This document shows, piece by piece, positions 1-11,719 of a DNA stretch of 64,000 nt. Under the pieces are notes generated by a model. That model saw nothing but the letters and a program-made list of their open reading frames with translations, had not been told where the DNA came from and did no database searches. Every line of letters starts with the position of its first letter. Positions within the stretch are counted from its first letter, which is position 1. Position numbers and translations under genes: made by a program. The DNA lies in NCBI GenBank assembly GCA_024114885.1, contig CP099419.1:1054001-1118000 (forward strand), in the 5' to 3' direction. The stretch is from Septoria linicola. Its lineage: Eukaryota > Ascomycota > Dothideomycetes > Mycosphaerellales > Mycosphaerellaceae.

Positions 1-2240
1 CCCTTAGTCTCGAACTACTATAGGTACTCGTAGTTTATAGCTATATAGCCTTCGAGCCTATATATCTAATAACCTAAAATCTTTAAAGCGATCGCTATAT
101 AGGCCTTAATTATTAGCCTATTATCTATTATAGCTAAATTAATTAAAATCTTCTAGCTATAAGTAGGCCTTAGAATATATAGATAGTTATAATCGTAAGA
201 CTTCGCCTACTATCCTATTAACGAGCGTAGTAGCTACGAGCCTCTTTTTTCGAGTCGACGAATTATAGTAATTATAAGGTCTTATATACTAGTAGTAATA
301 TTATCGACGCTTACTAGTTTACGGCCTTTATAGACTACTATTTCTCTAGCCTTAAACTTAGAGTTTAGTCTTAGAGCGGACTTCTTTACTACTTCGTATA
401 ACTACTAGACGTCTCTACTACCTTCGTTATATACTTCTAATTTAAAGTCCTTATCGCTATTAATCTAACGCTAGGCTATCTTTAAGAGCTTACTATAATC
501 TAAGTTACTATTATTAAGGTCTAATCTAAGATAGGCCTAGAGCCTCTTACTAAAACGAAATAGAAGGCCTTATATAAATAGAAGAGTACGAGAACGCTCG
601 TCTATATACGAAGTAGGTATAGTATTAGAGTAGAGTATAAACTACCTTAAGTACTCTAAGAGATTATTATCCTCGCTATAGTTAACCTTATAAAGGTTTT
701 CTATATAGTAGCGGTTTCTAAGTATATATATATTATCGTACTTTTAGTATTCTTTAATAATCGACTCTTTAAACTTAGCGTAGTCTCGGTCGTAGAAACT
801 ATTAAGGCGCTAGTATCGTCTATATTAGATAACTATAACCTAAGTAAGTAACTTCTTATAAAGCTATTTATTATTATTAATAAGTAGGATAGCGTAGTTC
901 CTATATAGTATTTTAAAACGCTTAATATACTCGGTTACGTTCTCTCTATTAAAGAAGAGATTCTAGTCCGAGCTAGGTAGTAGCGGAACCTAAGCGATAA
1001 TTATCTTCTAGCTTTAGGTTACTTAGATAGTCTCTATAAGTAGCTAGAACTACGCTATAAATAGTCTACCTTCTAAGTTCGGTCTTTAAAAGATATTAGT
1101 ATTAGAGTTAAGGTTAGTACCTCCTTAGTCCTCTACTTCTATAGACATATCGTTATCTAGTAGAGAGAATAAAGTAAAAGTAGGTAGTAGCTTTACTAGA
1201 GATCTTCGAATTTACTTATTAAGCTAGTTAGATAAGCTACTCTCTAGTGTTTTAGGCTAGCTAGTAGATACTAATTTACTTATAGAGCTTATTCGAAGGT
1301 GTTCTAAGAGTATATTATACTCTCTCTAATTAAGTTTTTAAATAAAATATAGTTATTATTTAAAAAGATAACTAAAAAATAAGAGTCTAAAATTTTCTTA
1401 GCTATTAGAAGATAAACGTTAAACTTTTCTTTATAATACTAGAGCTATATTAATTATACCTAATAAGTAAGGTATATCGTATTATATAGTTCGACCGTTT
1501 ATAGCTAGACGCGTCTATCTTACTTATTCGGATAATTCGCTAAGTAACTATAGTAGTATAATATTATATTAGCCTATACTATATACTAGGTCTAGGGCCT
1601 TAGACGTAATTAGTGTCCTTAGCTAAACGATTAGCGTCTAACGCTATACTAGAGCTTATTCTAAGCGATCTATATACTAGAGGATACGAGATTACTTAGA
1701 TAGGTCTAGCCTATCCTATAGCCTCTACGCTATCCGAACGAGAGCGTTTTTATACTAAACCGGAGTCTAATCGAAGACTATTATAGGTATAGAGACCCTA
1801 AGTAAATCTCTAATATAGTAAGTTACCTTACTATCTATATAGTAATTACTAAATAGATCTATACTAAGAGGTACTAGAGGTTTATAACTTTTCTAAGTTA
1901 GAGCGATATCTATATTCTAGAGGCTTCTATATTATTATAGCTCTTTAAGTCGCCTCTTACGTAGGCTTCTTTTAGGCCTCTTATTAATATTTATAGTATA
2001 TTAGTTCTTACTTTAAGGCTACTATCTACCCTCTACGCTTCTAGTCCTAGTATAAGAGAGAAGAGATAGCCCTACCTTCGGCTCTATTAATAGATAATAA
2101 CTACTCTAATACTAACCTCCTAGGCAGGTATAAGAGTAGTCGCTATAGAATAAGACCTATTTAGAGAGTAATAGTCTTATAATACATATATTAACCGGTA
2201 GTAACGAGCTCAAACTAGTAGTCCTAAGACTAAGAGCCTA
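1..2240. repeat. RIP-saturated transposable element relic
   Basis: This stretch is built almost entirely from TpA, TpT, CpT, CpG and their complements. Reading every line, I find only about six CpA or TpG dinucleotides before position 2200 (near 1146, 1248, 1300, 1613, 2124 and 2184), where well over a hundred would be expected. Normal dinucleotide use returns abruptly from about 2200. No long open frame survives on either strand. CpA to TpA change is the signature of repeat-induced point mutation acting on repeated DNA during the sexual cycle, so this is a dead transposon copy; CpG is not depleted. The element class cannot be read directly because stops are everywhere; a retroelement is only a guess. 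The left end lies outside the window. Confidence 0.9.
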
Positions 2241-3086
2241 CACTAGGACTATGGGACATTAAATTGATCAAGTAGAGTAAACATTGCTATCTTAGAAACG
2301 AGCTGCTACCTTGCTTTTGTACTAAAAGTGCCAAGCACGGCATGTGGGTGGGCCTTTGCCTCACCAGTATCTGATGCACTGGCGTTGGCGGCGTTCAGGA
2401 AGGATAGTGTCATAGAGAATGGAATCTCGATGAAAGGGTGCCCAGGGCGAATGGCCGAGGAAGCATCCGCCCGAACCTCAATGCGAGTGCCTGTTTCGTC
2501 CTTAGGGAACCAGATCCTGCTGTCGACAAAAGCTCCTTGTTAGATCGTCCACTCAACAAGATCGTTGACTTTATCATCATTAGACCACAATCTGCGTGTA
2601 TTTGCGGACGAGAGCAAGTAGTCGAATGAGTAAGTGATCAACTCGAGCAAGAGCGATGTCGAAGAAATCGAATCTGGAAGCTGCCCGCTTGCAGTCCGTG
2701 CTGTTTGGGTGCAGTCGCTGTGGTCGATTGCTAGACGCGGGTGCATAGCCTAATTGAAGCTGCTGAGGAGATATCGCTCCAACAAAAAAGTGCAGCTTGA
2801 CTTTCGGTATGATCTCAGTGGACGTCCACCCGCACTCTTCGCACGAGCGCGCTAGCTGAGATAGGCAGTTCCATTGATGTTGCTGAAAATGGTTGGAATG
2901 GCATAGCCACCGAGTCTTGCACTGAGAATGGTGACTTTGGTGGCAGGTGTTCTGCGTACTCATCGTGCTGTAATGGTGTCCACACGCACGGTGCGGTATG
3001 ATACACTGGTATCTGTACATATATAAGCTGTCAGTAGCTTCAGCCAGCGGAAGCCGGACCACGACCTGAGTGCGCTGCCTGTGCCT
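2241..3086. other. Intergenic, no gene recognised
   Basis: Sequence of normal composition between the RIP-altered relic and the uS15m gene. Open frames here are short or lack any recognisable family features. The part next to 3087 is expected to hold the 3' untranslated region of the minus-strand ribosomal gene. Confidence 0.5.
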
Positions 3087-4246
3087 CTACAAGCTGATCT
3101 CGCCCTTCCAAGTGCCATCGGTCAGACCAAGACTCTCGATCAAGTTCTGCCACCTGGGTCCGCCTCTTTCCTTCCTCCTCAGATACTTCAACAGCTTGGC
3201 TCTTCTGTGAACCAACAATCGCAAATTCCGCTTGTTCACTTTGTCCATGGTGCCTCTCGTCTCGAGGAAGTCTGCCACAGCACGGATCTTTGCAGTCAAG
3301 ATTGCAATTTGCACCTCACTGCTTCCCGTGTCTGCTCCCACACGCTCCATCTTCTGCTGCTCGCCACCAGTCGTCGCTGCGGAAGCAGGCTTGGGAGGTA
3401 GTGTCGCCTCAGTATTGTGCCGCCCAAACACGTCTATGCATCGTTGCTTGTTCACTCTCAAACGATCCTTGCTGCTGCCCAGTGATAAGCTCGAGATTCG
3501 CCTCAACGCCTCCTGCGCGGTGGTGTGCTCCTCCTCGAGTCTCTTCCGCCGTGCTTCAGGTGTCGTGTCTGACGTCAGGTCTGCCATCAATGAAGATGAG
3601 CGCGCCCAGTCGGGATCAGTTCTGTCGTTATTCTTCGGCATGCCGCTGAACAAGTCACTGATCTCGTCGTTGAAGTTGCGTGGTCGTTTCTCGCCGCCCT
3701 CTCGGTCATTCCCTCTTTCCACCTCATCAGGCTCATCTTGAATTGTCGGACTGCTCAGCCACTGACTTCTCCCCACGCCGCGGGCCAGTTCCTCCTTGGT
3801 CAGGTAGAAGTTGAGATGTGCATCGGATTCCGTCTTCGCGCCGGCAGCATCTGCACTCGGCGACGTCGTACTCCGCAGTTGCGTTGATGGAGAGTCTGCC
3901 GCAGGTTCTGGTGGTAAAGCCGTGTCAAATGACCGCACGAAGGAAGTGGTGACACCTCGAATGGGATCGCCCAGTGTGCCCGCTCGCTCCTTCTTCAACA
4001 CTTCCTGTCTGCTCAAGTTCGCCGCCTTCTTCGCCTTCGCCTGCGCAATTGCATACGGATCGCGATGCTTCCTCCGTTGCGTGACAGTCGACGCCTGCGT
4101 GCTGGGAGTCGAGGAGAATGATCGCGTGACGGTGGATGGAGGAGGTGCTGGGAAAGAATTGTCAACATTGATCGTCATCAATCGCTCCATCACGACATAC
4201 TGCTCTGAGCCCGCAGGCATTGCACAATGGGTATTCGAGGCGGCAT
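3087..4246 (-). CDS. Mitochondrial small-subunit ribosomal protein uS15m
   Basis: This is a component of the mitochondrial ribosome small subunit. The last ~85 residues form an S15 domain (SSEVQIAILTAKIRAV followed by the basic KRNLRLLVHRRAKLLKYLRR segment) that binds rRNA. Exons are 4246-4201 and 4147-3087, giving 368 residues. I chose the start at 4246 because a short first exon (MPPRIPIVQCLRAQS) reads into a GTATGT donor, and a 53-nt intron ending CCCAG rejoins the long frame in phase. Without the intron the frame starts in an implausible leader. The arginine-rich N terminus with TRSFSSTPS is a mitochondrial presequence. A long, low-complexity middle region separates it from the S15 domain, as in fungal homologues. 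It is divergent from the cytosolic uS2 gene, 266 bp away. Confidence 0.9.
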
Positions 4247-4512
4247 GGCGGATAATGTGCGCGCGTGACATTCGTTTCACGCTGCTCGCCCGGTCGTAGT
4301 CGTAGTCTACTTTCCCTTCGCTGGAGAAGCCGCGGACAAGCCAAGAGATGATGCGTTCCTGCCTGACAGCGCGCCAGGCACCACGCACTCGAAATTGGCA
4401 TTCTGCCGAAACAGCCCACCTACTGCGAACTTCGAGACGCATTCTTTGCGACGACCACCATCACCAAGTGCACACCTCCGCCCACCTTCCTTCTTCAACT
4501 CACACCGCGAAG
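4201..4512. promoter_or_regulatory. Shared divergent promoter of uS15m and uS2
   Basis: Only 266 bp (4247-4512) separate the start codons of a mitochondrial and a cytosolic ribosomal protein gene transcribed away from each other, so they must share promoter DNA. The side next to uS2 is pyrimidine rich, as is common upstream of fungal ribosomal protein genes. I could not identify a specific factor site. Confidence 0.55.
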
Positions 4513-5581
4513 ATGGCCTCTCCAAAGAACCTGCCTCCGGCATTCAACGCCACTGCCCAGGACATCGAGATGCTCCTGTCGGCTCAGGCTCACATTGGCA
4601 GCAAGAACTTGCAGGTGCACATGGAGCCATACCTCTGGAAGACTCGTCCAGACGGCATCAACGTGATCAACATTGGCAAGACCTGGTACGTGGACGAAAT
4701 GATGCGAGTGCGCATGCACAGGCCGCAGGAATGGTCTCTGCGATCAATTTTTCCACTTTCTCGAGCTGCCCTATGCACACATATAAAATGGCATATATCG
4801 GAATAGAAATACTAACGCATGCGACAGGGAGAAGATTGTCCTCGCTGCTCGCATTGTGGCCGCCATTGACAACCCAGCTGACATTGCTGTCATCTCTGCC
4901 CGCCCATACGGTCAACGTGCTGTACTCAAGTTCGCTGCCCACACCGGTGCCTCTGCCATCGCTGGTCGCTTCACCCCGGGTAACTTCACCAACTACATCA
5001 CCCGTTCGTTCAAGGAGCCACGCTTGATCATCGTCACCGACCCACGCACCGACGCCCAGGCCATCAAGGAGGCTTCGTACGTCAACATCCCAGTCATCGC
5101 CCTGTGCGACACCGACTCCCCAACCGAGTACGTCGATGTGGCCATCCCAACCAACAACAAGGGTCGTCACGCCATCGGTCTCGTCTGGTGGATGCTTGCC
5201 CGTGAGGTGCTCCGTCTCCGTGGCACCCTCGCCAGCCGTGAGGCCGAGTGGGATGTCATGACCGATCTGTACTTCTACCGCGACCCAGAGGCCGAGGAGA
5301 ACAAGGATGCTTCCGGACAGGACGAGTCTAAGCAGCCAGGTGCCGACGAGGTTGGTGCAGGAGCTGTCGAGAGCGGCTTCAACAACGAGTGGGAGGTCGG
5401 CAATGCTGGCAGCTCTGCTTTCGCTGCTGCTTCGGGCACTGCTGGTGCTCAGCCATCGTCCACTTGGGACGCAGAAGGTGCTGACTGGGCCGCTGCCAGC
5501 GCACCAGTCGAGACCGGCAACCAGGGCTGGGCCGCTGACGGCAACACCGGTGCCGCCACCAACCCAGACAGCCAGTGGTAG
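4513..5581 (+). CDS. RPS0: 40S ribosomal protein S0 (uS2)
   Basis: Cytosolic small-subunit protein needed for 18S rRNA maturation and 40S assembly. Exons are 4513-4685 and 4828-5581; the 142-nt intron has donor GTACGT, a textbook ACTAAC branch site at 4811-4816 and acceptor ACAG. The splice joins TG and G to make the Trp of IGKTWEKI, a conserved junction, so the model is secure. The product is 308 residues: an uS2 domain (about 15-200, with ITRSFKEPRLIIVTDPR and NIPVIALCDTDSP), then an acidic, alanine- and tryptophan-rich tail with repeated EW/DW and W-Ala motifs typical of eukaryotic S0/SA. It is divergent from uS15m. Long antisense frames inside it are shadows of biased codon use. Confidence 0.97.
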
Positions 5582-6190
5582 ATGTGGTAGAGCAGCAGTT
5601 TGGTACCCGTTCAAAAAATGCCATTCGCCCTCACAGGCTAGGAGAAAGTACTGGCGCTCTATGAGGGAAAGAAGCCGACCATCATTGCAGTCAGTGATGG
5701 GCGGAGAATGCCCTGTGCTAGGAAGCCCGATCGGTTCAACGAAAGTTGCCGGGTCTGTAGAGTCATTACAAGATATCTTCAGGCGCGTAGTCTCTCTCCG
5801 CTGTGTGTATCCATGTCTGTACTATTGTCGTGTTTGGTCTTCTCGGTGATTGTCTTTGTGAATGTGATGGTTCCAAAGTGATCGACCACGGGCATCATCT
5901 CCCTGCAGCTTGCTCGCGAGAACCCTGTTGAAATTCTTCGGCATTGACCAGCGGACTCTGTGACTGTGACTCTTCTGCTGCCACTGATCCCGATGCGACA
6001 CACATTTCTCATTTCTCTACATAGATGATTCGCATGCAGAAACTGCGCATTTGGGATTTAACCAACCTCCGATCGTTCCAAATCGTCCTGCCGAGTCGGT
6101 TTGTGTCGGAGCAATTGATCAGCTAAAGACATCTTCCAGAGTCACACTCTGTAAATACTACTCGCACCTACAATACACCGACTGCCAAAC
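5582..6190. other. Intergenic between RPS0 and ARO1
   Basis: About 600 bp containing the RPS0 3' end and the ARO1 promoter and leader. The last 60 bp are rich in CACCTACAATACACC-like CA tracts, which resembles a fungal 5' leader. No other gene seen. Confidence 0.5.
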
Positions 6191-9100
6191 ATGGCGGTCA
6201 CCATCAATGGCACGTCGACTGCCACAAAAGTGTCCATCTTGGGCAAGGACACAATTGTCGTCGATTATGGACTGTGGCCCAACTACGCAACCCACGATCT
6301 GCTGTCGAACATTCCCTCGTCGACTTACGTCCTCATCTGCGATTCCAATCTCGCCACACTTCACTATGTGCCTGCCTTCATCCAGTCCTTCGAAGCCGAA
6401 CGGGAAAAACAAGGCAAGAAAGCAGAAGATGTGCGACTTCTGGTCCTCGACAACATTCCGCCAGGCGAGACCAGCAAAAGTCGCAAGGTCAAAGCACAAA
6501 TCGAGGACTGGTTGCTCAGCCAAGGATGCACGCGCGATACAGTCATCTTGGCCCTAGGAGGCGGTGTAATGGGAGATTTGCTGGGCTATGTCGCAGCGAC
6601 TTATATGCGTGGAATCAAATTCGTGCAGATACCCACTTCACTGCTATCCATGGTCGATAGCTCGATCGGCGGCAAGACAGCGATTGATGTGCCGATGGGG
6701 AAGAACTTGGTCGGAGCTTTCTGGCAACCTGAGAGAATATACATTGACCTGGCTTTCTTGGAGACATTGGACAAGAGGCAGGTGTGCAATGGAATGGCTG
6801 AGGTGGTGAAAACAGCTGCCATCTGGGATGAGAAGGAGTTTGAAAGACTGGAAGACGGAGCCGATGCGATCATGGCCGCACTGGAGAGGCCTCTTGGGAA
6901 AGGAAGGTTCGAAGGCATTGAGGATGTCTTCAAGAGGATTGTGCTGGGAAGCGCGAGGGTGAAGGCAGAGGTCGTCACTGCAGATGAGAGGGAAGGAGGC
7001 TTGAGAAATCTGCTGAACTTTGGACATTCAATCGGGCATGCATACGAGGCTATTCTCACGCCCGAGATATTGCACGGAGAGTGTGTTGCCGTGGGTATGG
7101 TGAAAGAGGCAGAACTGGCGAGATACTTGGGCATTCTGGAACCAGCTGCTGTCGCGAGATTGACCAAGGCGATCAAGAGTTATGGATTGCCCACGAGCCT
7201 CGAGGACAAGCTCATCACGAAAAAGACAAGGAAAGTCTGCCCCGCAGATGAGCTGCTTAGGAGAATGGCTGTAGACAAGAAGAACGCCGGATCGAAGAAG
7301 AAGATCGCTCTCCTAGCATCGATTGGGAAGTGCTACGAGCCAGAGACTGGACCTGGTGCAACGAAATGCGATGACAAGGACATCAGGATCGTGCTTTGCC
7401 CGTCTGTTCTGGTTAGACCTGGCGTGCCCACGGGATTGGATGTGGTATGCAAACCTCCAGGAAGCAAGAGTATCTCTAACCGCATATTGCTGATGGCAGC
7501 ACTGGGCAAAGGACAATGCAGAATCACGAATCTGCTGGCTTCAGATGACACGCAGTACATGCTGTCAGCAATTGCCAGTTTGCAAGGTGCCACCTACGGC
7601 TGGGAGGACGAAGGTCGTGTACTAGTCGTCAATGGCAATGGCGGCAAGCTCAAGGCATCCACGGAGGAGATCTACATCGGTAATGCTGGAACCGCCTCGC
7701 GTTTCTTGACCACGGCTCTGTCATTGGCAGAACCGACAAAAGAAGCTTCGCATACTATCCTGACTGGCAACGCGCGCATGCAAGAGCGCCCGCAGGGACC
7801 TCTCGTCGACGCGCTCAAGGCCAACGGTGTTGACATGGAGTACCTTGGCAAGCCAGGCAGTCAGAGCTTGCCACTGCGCATTGGTGCAGCTGGTGGCTTC
7901 GAGGGCGGCGACATTGAGCTTACAGCAAAAGTCTCATCGCAGTACGTGTCTTCTATCCTGATCTCCGCACCATACGCGAAGAAGCCCGTCACACTCCGCC
8001 TGGTCGGCGGCAAAGTCATCAGCCAATTGTACATTGACATGACCATTGCCATGATGGCCAGCTTTGGAGTCCACGTCACCCGAAGCAAGACCGAGGAGAA
8101 TGTCTACCATATCCCCAAGCAAAGCTATGTCAATCCTACAGAGTACGAAGTCGAAAGCGATGCCAGTAGCGCCACCTACCCGCTCGCGATCGCTGCTATC
8201 ACTGGTACGAAATGCACTGTGCCAAACATTGGTTCGGGGTCTCTCCAAGGCGACGCACGATTTGCTGTTGATGTGCTCAGGCCTATGGGCTGCACCGTCG
8301 AGCAGACGGAGACGAGCACGACTGTCACCGGACCTCCGCTGGGCGAACTGCAGCCATTGCCTGAAGTAGACATGGAGCCTATGACCGATGCATTCTTGAC
8401 TGCATCAGTGCTTGCTGCCGTTGCTAAACCCAACAAGCATGGCGCCACAACCAGGATTATTGGCATCGCGAATCAAAAAGTCAAGGAGTGCAACCGCATT
8501 GTGGCCATGATTGACGAGCTTGCGAAGTTCGGCGTCACATGTCGAGAGCTGGACGATGGCATCGAGATTGACGGTGTCGGAAATACAATCCGAGCGCCGA
8601 ACAGCCCGATCCACTGCTATGACGATCACAGAGTAGCGATGAGCTTCAGTGTGCTTGCTACAGTCGCGCCGACCGGCACATTGGTACTCGAGCGCGAGTG
8701 CACAGGAAAGACGTGGCCAGGCTGGTGGGATGTTCTGCACCAAACCTTTGGCGTTGAGCTCGAGGGCGTAGAGCCTGAGACCACAGGCGCGAATGGTCAT
8801 ACTAATGGCGTTGACGCAAGGAATGGCTACATGAATGGAGAAGTCAAGAAATCGGTCTTCATTATTGGAATGCGAGGTGCAGGTAAGACTACGACTGGAG
8901 GTTGGGCAGCTCGTATCCTAGGTTGGCCGTTCGTCGACATGGATCCTGAACTGGAGAAGCAGGAGGGTATGACTATCCCAGAAATGCTGAAGGACAACGA
9001 CTGGGACGGCTTCCGACAGAAAGAGCTCAAGCTTTTGAAGCGCTTGATGACGGAGAAATCGCAGGGACATGTGTTCGCTACAGGTGGCGGCATCGTCGAG

Positions 9101-11037
9101 ACACCAGAAGCTCGAGCACTTCTCAGAGAATGGCAAAAAGATGGCATGGTGCTTCATATCACCAGAGACATCAAGGCCATCATGGACTTCCTCCAGATCG
9201 ACAAGACTCGCCCTGCTTACGTTGAGGACATGATGGGCGTTTATCTGAGGCGCAAACCATGGTTTGAGGAGTGCAGCAATCTCCATTATCACAGCCAGAC
9301 TGTTGACGAAACGACAGCGATCGTCGGCTGGACAAGTCCTTTGGATGACTTCACGAGATTCTTGAACACTATGACAGGAAGAAGTGGTGCACTGCAGAAG
9401 ATTTCAGCAAAGCAGCACTCTTTCTTCATCGCGCTCACGAGCCCAACCATTCAGCAGATCGTGCCTATCTTACCAGAGGTGACGATGGGAAGCGACGCAA
9501 TTGAGCTCAGAGTTGACCTCCTCGTGGACCCAGACAAGGAACCTGGAGAGACACATTGGCGTCCTGGATTCTTGAGCGAGCAGGTGGCTCTACTCCGAGC
9601 GTCCACAACACTGCCTCTGATCTTCACTTTGAGAAGCGTTAGTCAAGGCGGGCAGTTCCCGGATGAAGCTACAGAGCAGGCCATTGCGCTGTACGCTGAA
9701 GGCCTCCGCATGGGCTTTGACTTTGTGGATCTGGAGCTGACTGCGGCACCTGAGGTGAAAGAATACGTGCTCAATCATAGGAAGATGTGCACAATCATTG
9801 CTTCGCACCACGACCCAAAGGGACAACTCTCCTGGGCTAACGGCGCACCAGAGTGGAAAGCGCACTTTGAGGCTGCTAGGGAGTATGGCGACATCGTCAA
9901 GCTGGTTGGTGTTGCCAAGGACTTTGACGACAATGATGACTTGAAGGCTTTCAAGAAGGCTGCAACGCAAGAGTACCCAGATCTTCCTGTCATTGCTATG
10001 AACATGGGCGAGCTAGGCAAGATGAGCAGGGTGACGAATGGTTTCATGACGCCTGTCAGCCATCCTGCTCTACCCGTGAAGGCTGCGCCAGGGCAATTGT
10101 CGGCTGCTGAAGTCAGGAAAGTTCTTGGACTGGTTGCAGAGATTCCGACGAAGAAGTTCTACCTGTTCGGCAAGCCAATCCAGCAGTCGCGCTCTCCAGC
10201 TCTTCACAACACTCTCTTTGGACTCACCGGGCTGCCTCATACATACGGTCTGCACGAGACTGACCGCATTGTCACCGCAGAGAGTATCATTCGATCGCCC
10301 GAGTTCGGGGAGGAAGTGTCACCATCCCTCTAAAAGTGGACGTCATGCCACTTCTCGATGCCATCGACCCAGCAGCCGAGACCATCGGAGCAGTCAACAC
10401 CATCGTCCCTACAAAGACAGCCGACAACAAAAACATCCTTGTCGGCCACAACACAGACTGGCAAGGCATGGTCCTCGCACTCCGCAACGCCGGCGCGCAA
10501 AGCACTGCAGGCGTCCTCCGCGAAGCCGGCATGGTCGTCGGCGGCGGCGGCACCGCCAGAGCCGCAATCTACGCCCTCAAAAATATGGGCTACAGCCCCA
10601 TCTACCTCCTCGGCCGTAACAAACAAAAACTCGCACAACTCACCGCTTCCTTCCCGAAAGACTACAACGTCGTCCTCCTCTCCACCCCCGAAGAAGCACA
10701 ATCCATCCCTACCGACTCTCTCCCCGTCGTCGCGGTCGGTACTATCCCCGGCGATCTCCCCATCGATTCTACCCTTCAAAGCATCCTCCAAGCCATCTTC
10801 GCGCAAGGCGCGACAGCGGGATTGGCGTCGAGGGGAAGTAAAGTTTTGCTGGAAATGGCGTATAAACCTGCTGTGACGCAGCTTATGGAGATGGCGGAGA
10901 GCAGTGGTGGGTGGAAGACTGTGCCCGGGTTGGAGGCGTTGGTTGCGCAGGGTGTGCATCAGTTTAAATTGTGGACGGATATTATGCCGTTGTATGGGGT
11001 CAGTCGGGATGCGGTGTTGGGGAAGAGTGTGTCGTAA
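6191..11037 (+). CDS. ARO1: Pentafunctional AROM polypeptide, frameshifted in last domain
   Basis: Catalyses five consecutive steps of the shikimate pathway, from DAHP to EPSP, in the cytosol. Domains in order: 3-dehydroquinate synthase (about 1-395), EPSP synthase (about 405-850, PPGSKSISNRILL), shikimate kinase (about 880-1070, P-loop GMRGAGKTT), type I dehydroquinate dehydratase (about 1075-1300) and shikimate dehydrogenase (about 1317 to the end, GKPIQQSRSPALHN). The frame opened at 6191 stops at 10333, but the dehydrogenase continues without a gap in the -1 frame to 11037. The junction is a GGGG run at 10307-10310, where one more G would give the family sequence ending in SVTIPLK. No intron explains it. 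Either the assembly lost a base or the gene is damaged; the other four domains are intact. No other introns. Confidence 0.95.
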
Positions 11038-11719
11038 GCAAGGATGTGAATGGATATAGTAGTACGCAGATCAATGGCCGCGTGTATATGAAAGCTTTCT
11101 TCCGCTGATATCTGAGGTCAAACGTTCTCCCAGCCCCACCGTCATTCATGTCCATTTGCCTTGTTCTATGCCACACCGTCTGCCGTTGTTGTTGTTGTTG
11201 CGTGTCAGTGGTTGCTGCATGGCTATGTACGGGGAAACAAACCTGATAGCGCCGACGGCCCGTCCGCTCCAAGAAATCTAAATCATGCGTCGAGAATTGC
11301 GCACCAAGTCCACTGAAAAGCAGTCATTGGGAAGAGATGGAGGGAGTAAGTAAGTGTCACATTGGTAATCGATGGGCTTATGAGCGAAACCAATCAAAGT
11401 CCTCGCTGTTTGGAAGAAGCGCATGATGTTCGGCGAAACCGCACGTTCGATGGTATTACATGTTGTGGTGATGGTTTCCTTTTGACCTAAACATCGCCTG
11501 ACGAGCGTGTATACTGTGCTATGTGGGCAGCTCGCACGTGAAGTCGATGACAGGAGACAACCGCCTTTGGTCTTCTTACGAGCATGACCTGATCTCTGCG
11601 ACACATTTGGAATCAAGTCTTGTGTTCTACCATCTGATTTCTCGCGTCAAGCACGCCGTCCACGTCAGTTGGTCAACTGGCGGGCGAGTCGACGCCTCTA
11701 TGTGCATGCTTCGAATGGT
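11038..11719. other. Intergenic with a GTT trinucleotide tract
   Basis: This lies between two convergent genes. A short (GTT)n run sits near 11185-11200. No coding region recognised. Confidence 0.5.

Noticed and set aside
2580..3062. Minus-strand frame of 160 codons downstream of uS15m
   Set aside because: Cys/His/Gln composition looks random, overlaps another frame on the same strand and has no motif or splice partner.
4667..5614. Long open frame antisense to RPS0 (about 315 codons)
   Set aside because: It mirrors the biased codon use of a highly expressed ribosomal protein gene, crosses the RPS0 intron and has no recognisable domain.
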